The translations under genes and the position numbers were made by a program. Shown in pieces: positions 20,520 to 32,241 of a DNA stretch of 64,000 nucleotides. The stretch's first letter is position 1. Each line of letters begins with the position of its first letter. The notes below the pieces were generated by a model. The model searched no databases, was not told the DNA's origin, and saw only the letters and a program-made list of their open reading frames with translations. The stretch is from Eurosta solidaginis (lineage: Eukaryota > Arthropoda > Insecta > Diptera > Tephritidae): assembly GCF_040869045.1 (NCBI RefSeq), contig NC_090319.1, positions 231,253,832-231,317,831 on the forward strand, read 5' to 3'.

Positions 20520-21355
20520 CCTTTTTTTCTGTTACAGTGGACCAGCAATAGTACGCAAACCAACTAAGCACTCCATTTTGTCGCAAATAGCAGCCTTGTT
20601 TGATCAACTTGGGTTGTTGAATCCGCTCATCATCGCAGGCAAAATTCTCATGCAACAACTTTGGGAACTAAAGCTTGATTGGGATGAAAGCGTGTCTCAA
20701 GATATCTATACTCAATGGCGCTCTTTTCGGGATCATCTGGGTCAAATTGACAATATCCAAATATCCTGCAAACAGTGGTAACATTCTTTCCCCTAATTTG
20801 AACAACATCCACTGCTGGACTCACTCGACTATTGCGCTGTGTTGGATTAGAGGCGAGCCCAATCGGTGGACAGTGTTTGTGGCCAATCGCGTTTAAAAAA
20901 TTCAACAAATGACATCCATTAAAATTGGCATAACGTGCCCTCTGAACTTAACCCGGCTGGTCTAGTTTCTCGTGGTACAACGGTGGGTGGTACTCGGGAT
21001 AATCAACTATGGTTTCAAGGTCCTCCATTTTTAAAGTATAATCAAGAAGAGTGGCCCAAATTATCATTTGACAGAGTAGTCGATATCATGGCTGAAAAAT
21101 AAAAAATTAACAACTACAACAAATGTCTTCGTATCTTCACATATGTACGACGATTCATCATGAAAGTACAGGGATCGTCGATCACACCTGATGAAATAAC
21201 CGACACACTTCACCTAGTATGCAGAAGAATTCAGCAAGTCAACTTTTTCGACGAATACTCAAAACGCTTAAACAACAAGCCAGTTGATAAAAACTACAAA
21301 CTTGGCTCACTATAACCGTTCATTCATAATCAGCTTATACGCGTGGGAGGAAGAT
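20520..21355 (+). pseudogene. RNase H-like and pre-integrase part of BEL1
   Basis: 20520-20781 reads KHSILSQIAALFDQLGLLNP and LIIAGKILMQQLWELKLDWD, the connection segment of BEL Pol. A short deletion follows. 20800-20900 reads STIALCWIRGEPNRW, the RNase H end. 20950-21300 holds GLVSRGTT, LWFQGPPFL and IQQVNFFDEYSKRL, then QLIRVGGR just before 21355. Several stops. Coding breaks off here and resumes with integrase at about 50300, so a large insertion separates them. Confidence 0.8.
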
Positions 21356-21378
21356 GACAAAACTCTCCCTTAAGTTTC

Positions 21379-22380
21379 GTGCTTCCACATTCACATTCGT
21401 TCGTACATACACTCACTTCGCACTTACATCGCACAAATCTATTGCCCCCTCAAACGTTGCCAAAGCCGAGGCCCTCCCGCTGCTGCAAAACCCCTAAAAT
21501 TGACGGCGATGTTACTCTCGCTGCTGTGTTTGCAAAATTGGAAGAACTCGAGAATAAAATACAACAACAAATTGACCATCTTCTTCCAAAAGTTGAGAGT
21601 GCTACACAAAAATTTATTGAGTTGGAGGAGAAGCTTTCAAAGCGAATAGATGGGGAGCTAGCCGCGGTTGCTGCCAAAGTTGCCAAGTCAACGGCCAGTG
21701 TCGCTATACTGGGAGCGAATATGAGGAAAGCAGAGAATGATATTTCTGATCTGCAACAACAAGTAACACTCATGTCTAAGCTCAAACACTCAGATGACGT
21801 TGCTGCTGTTGTTGTTGTTGTAGCGATAAGGTTGCTCCCCGAAGGCTTTGGGGAGTGTTATCGATGTAATGGTCCTTTGCCGGATACAGATCCGGTACGC
21901 TCCGGTACCACAGCACCATTAAGGTGCTAGCCCGACGGGAATGATTTATGTGGCCACATTAAACATTCAGGCCATCCCCTCCCTCCCCTCCCTCCCCACC
22001 CCAAGCTCCATGAGGACCTTGGGGTCGCCAGAGCCTCGTCTGTAAGTGAAACAGGATTCGCCGCGTATAGGTGAGGTTGACAATTGGGTTTGGAGAAGCT
22101 ATATATTGCGCTGGCAACCGGGAGGGTTGCGCTACACAGCCCCTTGAATTTGGTATTTTAGTCGCCTGTTACGACAGGCATACCTACCGCGGGAATATTC
22201 TGACCCCCTAACCCGCTGGGGTATGACGTTGCTGCTTATGCGGTTGTGTTTTTCTGAGGGAGAAAACCTGAAGAGTATATTTACCCAGGTATGCATGTGT
22301 ATCGATTATATGGCACCTCAAGTTCGTGAAATTTTCAGAAGAAAGAAAACGTCTGAAAACCTCAACAGTGCCATTATCAT
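21379..22380 (+). pseudogene. LINE-X1 ORF1, N-terminal coiled-coil part
   Basis: Open frame from 21379. Residues about 1-45 are Pro/His-rich. Residues about 50-140 form a heptad-rich coiled coil (VFAKLEELENKIQQQIDHLL, FIELEEKLSKRIDGELAAVA, DISDLQQQVTLMSKL). This is the RNA-binding chaperone ORF1 type found in LINEs. The SINE-like element enters at 21808 after a 14-bp target. Beyond it, in another frame, reading continues (ENLKSIFTQVCMCIDYMAPQ) to 22380, where BEL2 enters. I infer ORF1 from the coiled coil, the position and the continuation at 43863. Confidence 0.6.
21808..22222 (-). mobile_element. SINE-like retroposon with (CAA)n tail, 415 bp
   Basis: Flanked by a perfect 14-bp duplication ATGACGTTGCTGCT (21794-21807 and 22223-22236). 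In minus orientation it starts ACCCCAGCGGGTTAGGGGG, has GGTATGCCTGTCGTAACAGG and GGCGAATCCTGTTTCAC inside, and ends GCTACAACAACAACAAC. No ORF. The 3' end shares GCTACAACAACAAC with the 3' end of LINE-J (36.41 kb) and LINE-J2 (53.94 kb), which suggests mobilisation by that LINE. Whether it is a true SINE or a deleted LINE end is open. Confidence 0.75.
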
Positions 22381-22534
22381 TGTTACGGATAGAAATAAAA
22401 ACGCTCTGATCTAGTGTACTGCTCAAATGACAATGATTTTATTAAAATTAGGAAATATCTAATAACTGTCCCTGCAATAGACATATTTAAGTTAGGATGG
22501 CATGGTTTTATGCAGTCATATACTTAACTGCACT
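22381..22534 (-). repeat. 3' LTR of BEL2
   Basis: Matches 43700-43861: GGATAGAAATAAAAACGCTC, TGCTCAAATGACAATGATTT, TATACTTAACTGCACT. Beyond 22534 the two diverge, which sets the LTR edge. Confidence 0.7.
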
Positions 22535-22689
22535 ATTATAAAAACAAAAATAGGTATACAATGGACGTAAACAGAAACGTATGTTTGTACATTAGTACAT
22601 ATGTATGTATGATTAGCCGATGAGCGCCACTCAATAACAAAATAGAATGGATGATGGTTATTTAGGTAGATACATAATGAATTAGCTCT

Positions 22690-23850
22690 ATGAATTTAGG
22701 GTACATCCACACCGTGCATATACTGAACATCCTGCCCGGTCGAGGTCTTGGACTCGAAATACTCGTCATCAAGTAATCTGCACAGTTTTTGTACTGCCCG
22801 GCTGATGGTACCGTTCATAGTCTGTAGGATAACATTGCGCACTAGACCATCGCTTCCGGGTGAATGGCGGTTATGCATCCTAATCGCCAATGTGTGGGAA
22901 GCCAATTCTCATGCCTAACGAGAACGAGGTCTCCTACCTTCACGTCCCTTGATGGTTTCTGCCATTTATTTCGGGTTTGCAGGGTTGCCAAATACTCCTC
23001 GCTTCAACGTTCCCAAAATCTTTGGTGGAGTTGTCGGACCAAAAGCCACCGCTTAATGTGGTTAAGTGGAATCGAGCTGACCGTTGCTTCAGGAACCGCT
23101 ACTAGTGGATCACCTATCAGAAAGTCGCGTGGGGTCAACGCGAAATTATCGGTTGGGTCTTCGTACAGAGGTGTAATTGGGCTTGAATTTAAGCAGGCCT
23201 CAAGGCGTGCTGCTGGCGTCTGAAGTTGACTGTACCATAGTGAGTCGGCCCCAACCAGACGTACCAAACGATACTTAGCAGATTTGACCGCAGCCTCCCA
23301 TATGCCACCTTGGTGTGGGGGCGCTAGGGGCGATGCAGTGCGCCAACACACGCAGTGCCGTTGTCACTATAGAGATCTCTGCATTTTCCTGGTCTGCTGA
23401 TGAATCTGGTGAAGGCATCCAAGAACGCTTGTGATGATAGATCATCCACCACCTCGGTATGGACAGCTTTGGTAGTCGTGCAAATGAATATAGCTAAATA
23501 CGTTTTTAAATTGGCACGAGACCGCTTGGTGCCGATGCGCACCAAGAACGGGCACAACAGTCCACGCCTGCCGATACGAATGGTCGTGCCACTATGAGTC
23601 TCTGTGTTGGTAATGATGCCATCTGCTGGGAGAGGGTTGCACCTCGATGCCGTCGACAAATAACGGAACTCTGGATGTAACTGCGTACCGCCTGTCTTCC
23701 ATTCAAGCTCCAATAGCGCGCACGTAGATTTTGAAGAACAAGTTGTGGACCACCATGAAGCAGGGTCTCATGGGCATGTCGAATAAAAAGGTGAACTAGC
23801 GTCCCATGTTTGGGTAGAATGACTGGAAACCCACCATCTTCAGGCAAGTC
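22690..23850 (-). pseudogene. Integrase of BEL2 with DUF5641 end
   Basis: Minus strand, several frames. 23847-23506 starts with the zinc-binding HAHETLLHGGPQLVLQNLRA (His/His), where the expected Cys pair is degraded. The catalytic core runs 23713-23324, with an Asp in SAGVDCC, TTKAVHTEVVDDLSSQAFLD and LYSDNGTACVGA (second Asp). GGIWEAAVKSAKYRLVRLVG (catalytic Glu) follows from about 23300. 23200-23004 has NSSPITP, DFLIGDPLVAVPE, and beyond a stop the DUF5641 tail DVKVGDLVLVRHENW (about 22940). All three acidic residues are visible but in different frames. Confidence 0.82.
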
Positions 23851-23915
23851 TGCCTTATCGATCCGGCCTCCGAGTCGGAAGATTCCAACATCATCTATGT
23901 AAGGATTTAATGATT

Positions 23916-24776
23916 TTAGTTTACTAGCAGTGGATACCCCAGATCCCTTTTGAAGTTGCGCAATATCCGTCGCGAAATGTGCTTATTCTTCCTTTCTAAC
24001 CAGTAGTAATAAAGCGTCATCCATTTCTGTGGGCTAACGATGGCAGCTCGCAGGTGTCGGCGTGCAGGTACCCAGGGGAGTAATATTGCTACAGTTTGTA
24101 GGAGTTTTAAAAGTGAGCCGAAACGTTCAATTAGCGGTATTAATCTTCCATCTAGTAACCGTGTGTTAAGTTCAGGTACCAATATTGTTGTTGTAACCAT
24201 TGATGAAACTCTAATTTCACTTTGTGCTATGCCATGTTCTTCGTCGCTTAGTCGGACTTCAGATGAATTGGGTAGTTGTGTCTAAAGAAGCCAACTTGGG
24301 CCATGCCACCAGAGGGGGTGACTAATTAGTTCAGCTGCTTGAATCCCTCTGCTTGCACAATCAGCGGGATTTTGTGCTGACCTCACGTAATACCAACGAT
24401 CAGGTGATGTAAGTTTTTGTATTTGGCGTACGCGATTTGAAATGTATGGCTTAAGCGTGGTCGGTTGTTTGCGTAACCAGCACAACACTATCCGGGAGGC
24501 AGACGACAAGTAGTATGAAGTGTCTGTCAATCGAAAGGCGACGCGAACATTTTCAAGTATCACAGCTAATAAATGAGCTGCACAAAGCTTTAACCGAGGG
24601 ATCGTTGCTCCTTTGAGTGGCGCTACCTTGCTACGCGCCGTTACAATTGATACTGTTGACCGCCAATCTTCGTATGTGGTTTTGGTGTAAATGACTGCCG
24701 CGTATGCAAGCGGAATGGCATCACAGAATCCGAGAAGTGTTGTTGCTAGTAGGATGAAATAGCTTTGCGACCTCAC
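23916..24776 (-). pseudogene. RNase H-like region of BEL2 Pol
   Basis: 24776-24282 (164 aa) contains LLGFCDAIPLAYAAVIYTK, the Asp-Ala start of the BEL RNase H, then IPRLKLCAAHLLAVILENVR with a displaced acidic position, RIVLCWLRKQPTTLKPYISN and NPADCASRGIQAAELISHPL. 24200-23916 continues toward the integrase. It joins RT on one side and integrase on the other in normal order. Confidence 0.8.
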
Positions 24777-24876
24777 TCAGTACTCGTCGTTTTGTCAGGC
24801 TGCCGCTACTGTGGCTGAAGTCCCACTGTTTGAATTCCACTTTCGTAAGCGAAATTGCCCCTCCGGCAGAAACGAG

Positions 24877-25930
24877 CTCACATTAGTAGCGAGAGTAATT
24901 GCCTTATCATCATTGTCACAGCTTGTGAGGAAGGCGTCCACATAGAATGACGACAAGATCGCATCACGTGCTGCATCTGCCTGGTGACTATGGGAACTAC
25001 CTTGAAATTATCGTATGCGCATTGGTGTAATGCGCGAACCGCATTGTAGGGACTGCTCGTCATGCCATATGTCACCGTTATAAACCGATATATGGTAAGA
25101 ACTTCTGCTCGCGGTTCTCTCCAAATAATACGCTGGAAGTCGCTCTGTTCGGGTGTTATCAACACCTGCCGGTACATTTTTCCAATATCCGCCGACAACG
25201 CGATCTGAAATCGGCGGAAGCGGAATTTGATGTTGAGTAGCGGATCCTGAAGTGTAGCTCCCACGGTCTGGATATCGTTAAATGAGACACCAGTTGTGGT
25301 TCGTGCCGAAGCATTGAATACGATACGGAATTTCTCCACTACTGCATGATGCGGAATATAGTAGATGCATTTTTCATCACTTGGCTGTTGAACACACTCC
25401 ATGTGCCTAAGATCGGCATATTCGCGCATGAATGTAGTGTACTTTTCTCTGAGTTCGCTATTTCCTGCTAATCGCCGCTCTAGATGGTGAAATTTACGTA
25501 ATGCATTTGTATATGATTCTCTCAGTGCTGACGCATCTGAGCGGATCGGTATAGACACGACGTAGCGGCCCTCAGATGTGTGCGAGTGCGTTGACAAAAA
25601 TATTCGTGCACACTCATCCTCTTCATTATAACTTTGCGAAGGTACATCGTCTTGTTTGAAAAAACTTCGTACGAGTTCCTCTAACCGCACATCCTCTTCG
25701 CGGAGTTGTGCGCTGAATGCCACTGTTGGTAAATTTGCAGAATGCGCTCCTGTTGCTGGGCCAAGAACAACCCATCCAAAGCATGTACGTAGGGCGTGTG
25801 GCTCATTGATATCACCGAATTTTAGAGCGCTTTCGACGATTTGACCCCAGGTATCAGCTCCGATCAGAAGGCCGACTTTACTGGGTATTCCAAAACGAGA
25901 ATCAGCCAGTTCCAGGTTACACAGATGAGA
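24877..25930 (-). pseudogene. RT of BEL2
   Basis: Mostly one 281-aa frame (25723-24878). N-terminal RT segment with ERRLAGNSELREKYTTFMRE. YIPHHAVVEKFRIVFNASAR and FNDIQTVGATLQDPLL come next, then LSADIGKMYRQVLITPEQSD (motif A, Asp kept) and ITVTYGMTSSPYNAVRAL (motif B). Motif C at about 24945 reads Tyr-Val-Asp-Ala in a neighbouring frame, so the second Asp is lost and a frameshift precedes it. 25930-25724 holds the protease-RT linker (GLLIGADTWGQIVESALKFG). Confidence 0.87.
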
Positions 25931-26206
25931 TCACTGCGTCATGTCAATGGGCACTGATGGGATAGCAGTAGTTATGGACTGTACGACAAGTGCGACATTC
26001 TGAATCTCGAATCCGGAATGCATTGACTTCAAGGTAAGTGACACACTGCCACGCATACGAGTAAGAGAGTGAGCACCAATTCCCTGGACGGGAACGTATA
26101 ATTTGCTTCTGCGAAGAGATAAAGAATTAGCTAATTTATTGGTTATAAAACTAACCCGCGACCTCGGATCACAGAGAAGTGGGTGACCACAGACGATGCT
26201 AGTCAA
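25931..26206 (-). pseudogene. Aspartic protease of BEL2
   Basis: 91-aa frame ending in a stop before the RT linker. LLCDPRSRVSFITNKLANSL corresponds to the active-site loop (Asp-Pro/Ser-Gly-Ser in relatives); here Asp-Pro-Arg-Ser. VPVQGIGAHSLTRMRGSVSL fits the following beta strands of BEL proteases. Its upstream end (about 26215) is where non-BEL sequence begins. Confidence 0.7.
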
Positions 26207-26214
26207 AGATTCGG

Positions 26215-27060
26215 GGGTTTGGAGCCTCTAGATAAGCGATGGGCAAAAATGCTCGTATGAGCCTTTTGCACATCCGGGCACGCTTTGCACATTTAAGTGC
26301 TAGGTGAGGGACGATCAAGTGCAGGTATGTGGGGCGAAGAACATAGGAAAAGAGAATAATATACAAACGCACATAAGATTGATAAAGAGAGAGTATTTGG
26401 CCATATATATATATATGGAAGATAGAGCTGCCACCGCTCTTATTATGTTCAAATTATTAAGCGTTTTAGGATAAACAAGCCTTTACCGGCGGCTTCGCTC
26501 GCACTAAAAGCCACAAATATGTAATGTCGCTTTTGTGATTCACAACTCGAACTGAATTTTCAGTTGTAATTTTAAAGTTCCTTTAGGATTCAAATCATAA
26601 ACAAAGCAAGTTTTAAAATTACAAAATAGTCGCCGTAAATTAAACACACATGCAACACATGCTCCAACAATTTTTGCAGGGTGGATTTAATTATATATGT
26701 ATGTTAGCTGAAGAAATTTGAAAATTCCTTCATAATTTGAAATTTATAAATGAAAGCAGTTATGTTTATAATAAAATTGGTAAAATTAGTGGTTGTTTAT
26801 GGGATTGGTACCTTTTTTATTTTTGAACTGATACATTTCTTTCTAGGCTCACGGCAACACTGCCAACAAGTCTGAAAAGGGTTTCGTTTTCCCACGATTG
26901 TATACGAAACATGCATTAGTACGTTTTTCCACTACTAATTCCTCTAATGCTACCACTTTAAAAATACTTTTTTAAATACTTTTATGTATATATTGTAAAA
27001 TGTATCGGCTTGCATATAATTAAATGTATGTGAGGCGAAATGAACGTCAATAATGCGCTG
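26215..27060. other. Unassigned stretch between BEL2 protease and the LOA LINE
   Basis: 846 bp without a convincing ORF. It contains an (AT)n run at 26405-26416. No element ends recognised. It may be part of an insertion in BEL2 that was later entered by the LOA LINE, since BEL2 gag-protease sequence is absent here. Confidence 0.45.
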
Positions 27061-27260
27061 CTTAACATAAAGTCGACTTCAGTCTATGGTTATTCCGTTT
27101 TTCGTATTTCTTGCCAAATGTATGTTTTTGTTTTCGTGGGTTGGTTGGTTGCTGTGCTGCCCCGCTATGGAGTCGGGCCCAAGTAGCGCTCTAGGCACCA
27201 TTTTGATTCATTTTCTCCTGGAACCAATTATGTGTTGGCTGATGTACCGTGCGTGTTGCT

Positions 27261-28510
27261 TTACTCAAACCACTTGGTTAAAACTATAAACTTACTGATG
27301 TCCTTGATGCGGCAGTTTGACACCACCCTTAAGTCGGGAAACACATAGTTGCCTAGAGTTCGGGACCGAAAGTTCGCAAGGGCTGGGCACTCGCAGAGGA
27401 AGTGGTTAACCGATTCCTCAGCACCCTCCTGTCTACAGCTCCTACACCTCTCATTGTAGGGGATACCCATTCTACTTGCGTGCGGGCCAAACGGCCAGTG
27501 CCATGTAATAGTGGCCGTGATTCTGTGTATTTCCTGCCTAGACCTATTTAGTAGGTCTTCGGTTCTTTTCTGGTTGTACTCTGGCCATATTAGTTTGGTG
27601 GTTCTACAGGTGTCCGTAGAGTACCAATCACGGATTGCTATTTTTCTAAGATAGGTGAGAATGTCTCTTTTAATTGATGTGAGTGGTGGATGCTTCTGTG
27701 ATGTCTAACGATGCTCCCGCCTTTGCTATTTCATCCGCTTTTTCGTTGCCGTCAACGTACCTGTGGCCGGGTACCCAGATGAGTGTGATAGCTGCTTCAC
27801 GTAGCACCCTCTTACAGTTGTCGACGGCTTTTGAGGATGTGTACGGTGATTCTAGCGCTTTTAGCGCCGCTTGACTGTCGGAGTATATGACTACCTCACC
27901 GTCTATCCGGTTCTGCAGCAGGAAGATGCAGGCCCTCTCTATTCCTTGCAGCTCTGCTTGGAAGATGTTGGCTGTGTTTGGAAGGCGGATGGGGATTGCG
28001 ACATTTAGTTGGTTGGAGAAGACACCTGCGCCGACGCCGCAGTCCATTCTGTAATTTCTGTCGAAGGTCAGTGTTTTTGAGAGGTAATCTGTTGTCGAAT
28101 CCACATCGGCGAGCCTTGTTAGGATGTCACTGTGGCCATATCGTTTTTCTGTCCAGCATCCAGACTCCCTTAGCCTGATGGCTGTGCTGATCGCTGCATA
28201 TCTGGTGTGAAGGGCCAGTGGCAGCAGGTTAAGTATAATATTTAGTGCGTCCGTCTGGCACGATCTAAGTGCACCTGTTACCCCTGCGCATGCTGGCCTT
28301 TTTATTTTGTCTAGTTTTTTAGTGTTGTATTGCTTGTTCAGGGCAGGCCACCATGATATGGCTCCGTACGTCAGGATAGGCCTTATGACCGCCGTATAGA
28401 GCCACATCATGAGTTTTGGCTTTAGCTCCCAATTTCTGCTGACTATTCTCTTGCACGAGTAGTATGCGATATACGCCTTCTCTACCCTTTTTTCGATATT
28501 GGTTTTCCAA
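27261..28510 (-). pseudogene. LOA LINE ORF2, RNase H and C-terminal part
   Basis: 28410-27670 is a 246-aa open frame. Its first third is the RT thumb (AVIRPILTYGAISWWPALNK). From about residue 120 follows RNase H: GVGAGVFSNQLNVAIP, ELQGIERACIFLL (Glu), VVIYSDSQAALKALESP (Asp), LIWVPGHRYVDGNEKADEIA (His, Asp). The first RNase H Asp position reads FDRN and may be altered. After stops, 27470-27261 has a CCHC-like CRSCRQEGAEESVNHFLCEC, the zinc finger that commonly ends such ORF2 proteins. Confidence 0.85.
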
Positions 28511-28679
28511 TTTTAATTGTTGTCTATTATGAAGCCTAGGTCTAGTGAGGGCAGTCGAAATGTTGGTATTTTCGTTCTGTTACTGAATAGTATCAGTTCT
28601 GTTTTGCTAGGGTTGATGTTGAGGCCGCACGATGCCGCCCAGGTATGTAGCCTGCTTAGCGCACCCTGAAGGATGTCGC

Positions 28680-29591
28680 TTAGCGTGGAGGGAAAAGCCC
28701 CGAGACTGCAATTACCACGTCGTCTGCGTATGCTACTGCCTTAACACCATTCTTGTCGAGTTTGAATAGTATCTCGTTCAGTGCAATGACCCAGAGTAGT
28801 GGCGAGAGGACCCCGCCCTGCGGTGTACCTCTACCAACTTTGCGGGTCATTGTCACTGAGCCCATATCCGCTTGTATGTTGTTGAAGGCGCCTTCTATAT
28901 CTAGGAAAGCTGCTAGTGTGAATTGTTTGTAGTGTAGTGACCTTTCCACAAAGCCCGTTAGCTCATGGATGGCGGTCTCTTTAGATCTTCCCTTCATGTA
29001 GGCGTGCTGTGCCTTTGACAAGTTTGGTCCTGTTATTATTGATCTTATATATATATCCAGGAGCCTCTCAAGGACCTTGAGCATGAAGGATGTGAGGCTT
29101 ATTGGTCTGTAGTCTTTGGCATTTTCGTGTGTGCGTCTGCCCGCTTTTGGCAGAAAGATTACTTTTGTTTTTCTCCAGCTTTGTGGGATATAGGTCAGGG
29201 CGATACTTGCTCTGTATACCACTTCCAGCCAGAGAATCATTGGATCACCTAGCTTTTCTAGCATTACCGGGATAATGCCATCAAGACCGGGCGATTTGAA
29301 TGGAGAGAAGCCATTTATGGCAAACCTGATCTTTTCGCTGTCTATTATCCTGTCCAGTAAGCCTTCTGAGGGCTGAGAGTCCCTGCAGAGAGATTCTTTT
29401 ACTGGTGCTAGATCGCATCCAGGGAAGTGAGTATTGATGAGTGTGCCCAGGGAGTCCTCTGCTGAGTTTGTCCATAGGCCTGCCTCACTTCTTACGAGGT
29501 GATTGGTGTGGTGTTCTTTGGACAGAATTTTACTCAGTCTGGAGGACTCACGAGTGTTCTCTATTGAGGAGCAGAAGGATTGCCAAGACAC
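28680..29591 (-). pseudogene. LOA LINE ORF2, reverse transcriptase
   Basis: 303-aa open frame with FAINGFSPFKSPGLDGIIPV, SWRKTKVIFLPKAGRRTHEN, KDYRPISLTSFMLKVLERLL, LAAFLDIEGAFNNI (motif A, Asp kept), GRGTPQGGVLSPLLWVIALN (motif B) and AVAYADDVVIAV (motif C intact). Between motif A and motif B about 70 residues are missing (the join lies near NIQADMGSVTMTRK), so the fold is broken by an in-frame deletion. A frameshift after motif C leads to the thumb and RNase H downstream. Confidence 0.87.
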
Positions 29592-30640
29592 AGCCTTCGC
29601 TACCCTTATAGCTTTTTTGTATGCTTTGAGCGCCTCCCTATATGGCTGCCACTCCTTGGTTATGAGGCACTCATTAAATGCTTTCCGTACTGTCGTTCTA
29701 AGTTTCCTAAGGTCCCCGCTCCACCAGGGTGGGGACTTCTTTTTACGAATACTAAATGGGGTGCACGTGTTGAAAAGGGTAGTTAACGCGAGCTCTACCT
29801 TGCCGACTAGCTCATCGAGCTTTTGCGGGCAGTTTATGTTAGGTTCGCTTATTTCTAAAGCTGGCGTACATAGCCTTACAAATTTATCCCACTTCGTTCA
29901 TCTTGGGTTTCTGTAGCGGTGAGTCTGGCCAGATCCAAATTTGATGTCGAAGAAGATCCAGCGGTGGTCCGAGAAAGAGGCTTTATCTGACACTCTTCAG
30001 TTTTCCACTAGCGCCAGGTCCTCGTCGGTTGTCAAAGTTAGATCTAGTACTTCCTCCCAGCCCTGAAACCTGTCTGAACCAGGGAATATAAAAGTGGGCT
30101 TGTAGCCGCTGTTGCAAATACTGAGGATTAGAATTAAGAATAAAGTGTTGGTTGAGGAGCTGCCCCATATCGTGTTTCTTGCATTGGCGTCGCAGCCTAT
30201 AATTATGATTCACCCGCCGCTATTATTTATAAAGTGTACCAGCTCTGGAGGTGGAGCCATCCTCTCATGGGCCATGTAGGCCGAGACCACGTAGATGGCC
30301 TGGTTGGACACGCCCTCTAGCTTTACCACTATTAGGTCTGCTGTGCTGTAATTTGAACATAAGAAAGCATTTATAACTTTTTTGATTAAAATGCCTGATC
30401 TTGGCTTACCTGCATCCGTTTTGAAGAACAGATTGTGTGCGCTGATGTTTAGCCCCCTGATTTCCTGATTGTGGACCCAGGGCTCTTGGATTAAGGTGAT
30501 GTGGATGTCCTCCTCCGAGAAGGATTTTAAGATTATCTGTAGCACTTTTAGAGTGCTGTAGTCCGCCTTAGCCAGAGCCTCCAGGGACTCCCCGCAAATG
30601 GCCACTAGGATTGGTTTGCTGGTTTTCGACGGCGTTTCTT
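29592..30640 (-). pseudogene. LOA LINE ORF2, endonuclease (APE) part
   Basis: The C-terminal two thirds of the frame at 30848-30210 contains IHITLIQEPWVHNQEIRGLN (catalytic Glu of the endonuclease), SGILIKKVINAFLC, DLIVVKLEGVSNQAIYVVSA. 30213-29983 carries the middle of the domain in a shifted frame (CDANARNTIWGSS, about 30190), then SFSDHRWIFFDI (about 29960), and the linker KKSPPWWSGDLRKLR at about 29740. Several frameshifts. Cuts target DNA in active relatives. Confidence 0.75.
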
Positions 30641-31831
30641 CCTTTATTAGCTGCCATTCTGCAATGGCCCGAATGTTGCTGTTATAAAGCTTGATACAAT
30701 TCAGCAACTCCTCTCCCGAGTCCTCCAGGGGGAGAAGGCAAATGCCCGCACGAGGTCCCTTCGGAACCTCTGAGGCAAGTATTAGCCTTAGCTGGAGGTT
30801 GCTTACCTCTCCGTTAATTTGTGCTACACACCTTTTCAGAAATTCCAACGAGACCTAGTCCGCACACCTGATTATCCTGTATCCTCTCAGGGTATCGGGA
30901 AAGTCAAAGACTGGGAGAGGTCCAGTCGTGTTGTCGCGCACGTGCCGCATGGCAAGTTTCGACAGCCCGACCTCGATCTCCACCCAGTTCTGCTGAATTG
31001 TTGCTGGCGATCGACTGTCAGCATCCACTATGGCCACTTGCAAGTGGTCTCTGGCGACTTCACTGAAGTGTCTCCTGGATGTCTGTTCCGTGTCCGCCCG
31101 TTTGGGCTTTTGCGAAACAGCCTCACTGCTATTTTCATGGCCGGATCTGTTTCTCTTTTGAGAAACGTCCCCAGCCGAGCTTGGTTGTCTAGGTTGTTGA
31201 GGAGTCGGATGCTCCCTTTGGAAGCGTTCGTACTCCTCCACAACCGATGTGAGAGATCCGACGCCAACAGAACCGCTTGCGATCTAGCCACTTTGTATTC
31301 TCCGTAGAGTATACAGCGCTCGCTGGTACCTGTTACGCCTAATCTGTCCTTGACTTTTTTCCTCTTCTTTCCTTTGGAGGCCTGTGTACTGTGGTTGGTA
31401 CCACCAGCCTCTTTAGGGTTGGAAGTTGGTCCCTGGGTACTGTGGTTGGCACCCATCTGCACCTTTTTTACTGTTGTTGTTGGTACTGATTGAGCCTTTG
31501 GTGTACTGTGGATGGTACTACCGCCAGCGCTGGTAATCGTCTCCTGACTGGAGGCGAGAAGCGTCTCCTCTTCAGACTTCGTCGCATGTAGCAACGGGGC
31601 CCTGTGCGAAATAATGTCCGTAGTCGTTGTCCTTATCGTCGTCACCGTCTCCGTCTTCGTCAGCGTAACGTCCACTGTATAGTCGTTTGCGTCCAGTGTC
31701 GTTTCGTCCGAGTTTTTGTTTTTTTTTTTTTGTTTGTTTGGTGATTTGTGTTTTGGTTCATGTTGGTCCCACGAGTAAGCCGGAAAAGGTTGGTCACTCG
31801 TCCGCATAGCCGGTATGCGTTGAGAAGGCAC
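30641..31831 (-). pseudogene. LOA LINE ORF1 (Gag-like)
   Basis: 31831-31028 starts MPSQRIPAMRTSDQPFPAYS and is a long Ser/Thr/Lys-rich, disordered region, with four Thr/Val acidic repeats (31.7-31.5 kb) and two copies of a NHSTQ phrase. 31241-30855 reads EEYERFQREHPTPQQPRQPS, then RAFHFSEVARDHLQVAIVDA-like strands. 30848-30650 continues as MEFLKRCVAQINGEVSNLQL and ends near LYNSNIRAIAEWQLIKEE. This resembles the C-terminal nucleic-acid-binding domain of LOA/Jockey ORF1 proteins. Frames differ, so the gene is broken. Confidence 0.6.
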
Positions 31832-32241
31832 TTATACAACCGACCGTGCCCGGGCGTCGGAGGGGACCGTTCCGGTTCAGCAATTGTATTAACCCACCCG
31901 CTGACCATTCATCCATCGGCACGGGTACCTCAACACCTTGGATTGGGGTGGTGCCGGTGTGGCAACCCCCCCATCGCTTACAGTCGCAGGCGACGTAAAC
32001 TGACCTGTTGAGATCTGTTTACAATCCCACGGTTGCAAACCTCGAGAGGCATTCCTCTTGGTTTACCACCGTCTGAGGTTCTCTAATAGAGAGATTTTTT
32101 GTTTTCGTACTATTGCAACACAGTTTGGGAATTGGTCTTCGAGGTTGAGAGACAATATTTTAATTTCAGTTTTTTAGTGTTTCCGCAACCTTCTTGCGAT
32201 GAATATCGTTTGAGACGAAACGTACGATATTTCCAATGTAT

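Larger units (their letters stand above)
27061..32100 (-). mobile_element. LOA-type (Bilbo/Trim-like) LINE with RNase H, in BEL2
   Basis: Minus-strand non-LTR retrotransposon: 5' untranslated start near 32100, ORF1 (31831-30855 region), ORF2 with endonuclease (30600-29950), RT (29591-28680) and RNase H (28410-27670). A 3' region with a Cys-rich end (27470-27261) runs into untranslated sequence to about 27061. The LOA clade is suggested by an RNase H after the RT and by the endonuclease start. No target duplication found. Both ends are approximate. Confidence 0.75.

Noticed and set aside
26405..26416. (AT)n run as a structured regulatory element
   Set aside because: Simple microsatellite; similar runs occur at 47160-47180 without context.
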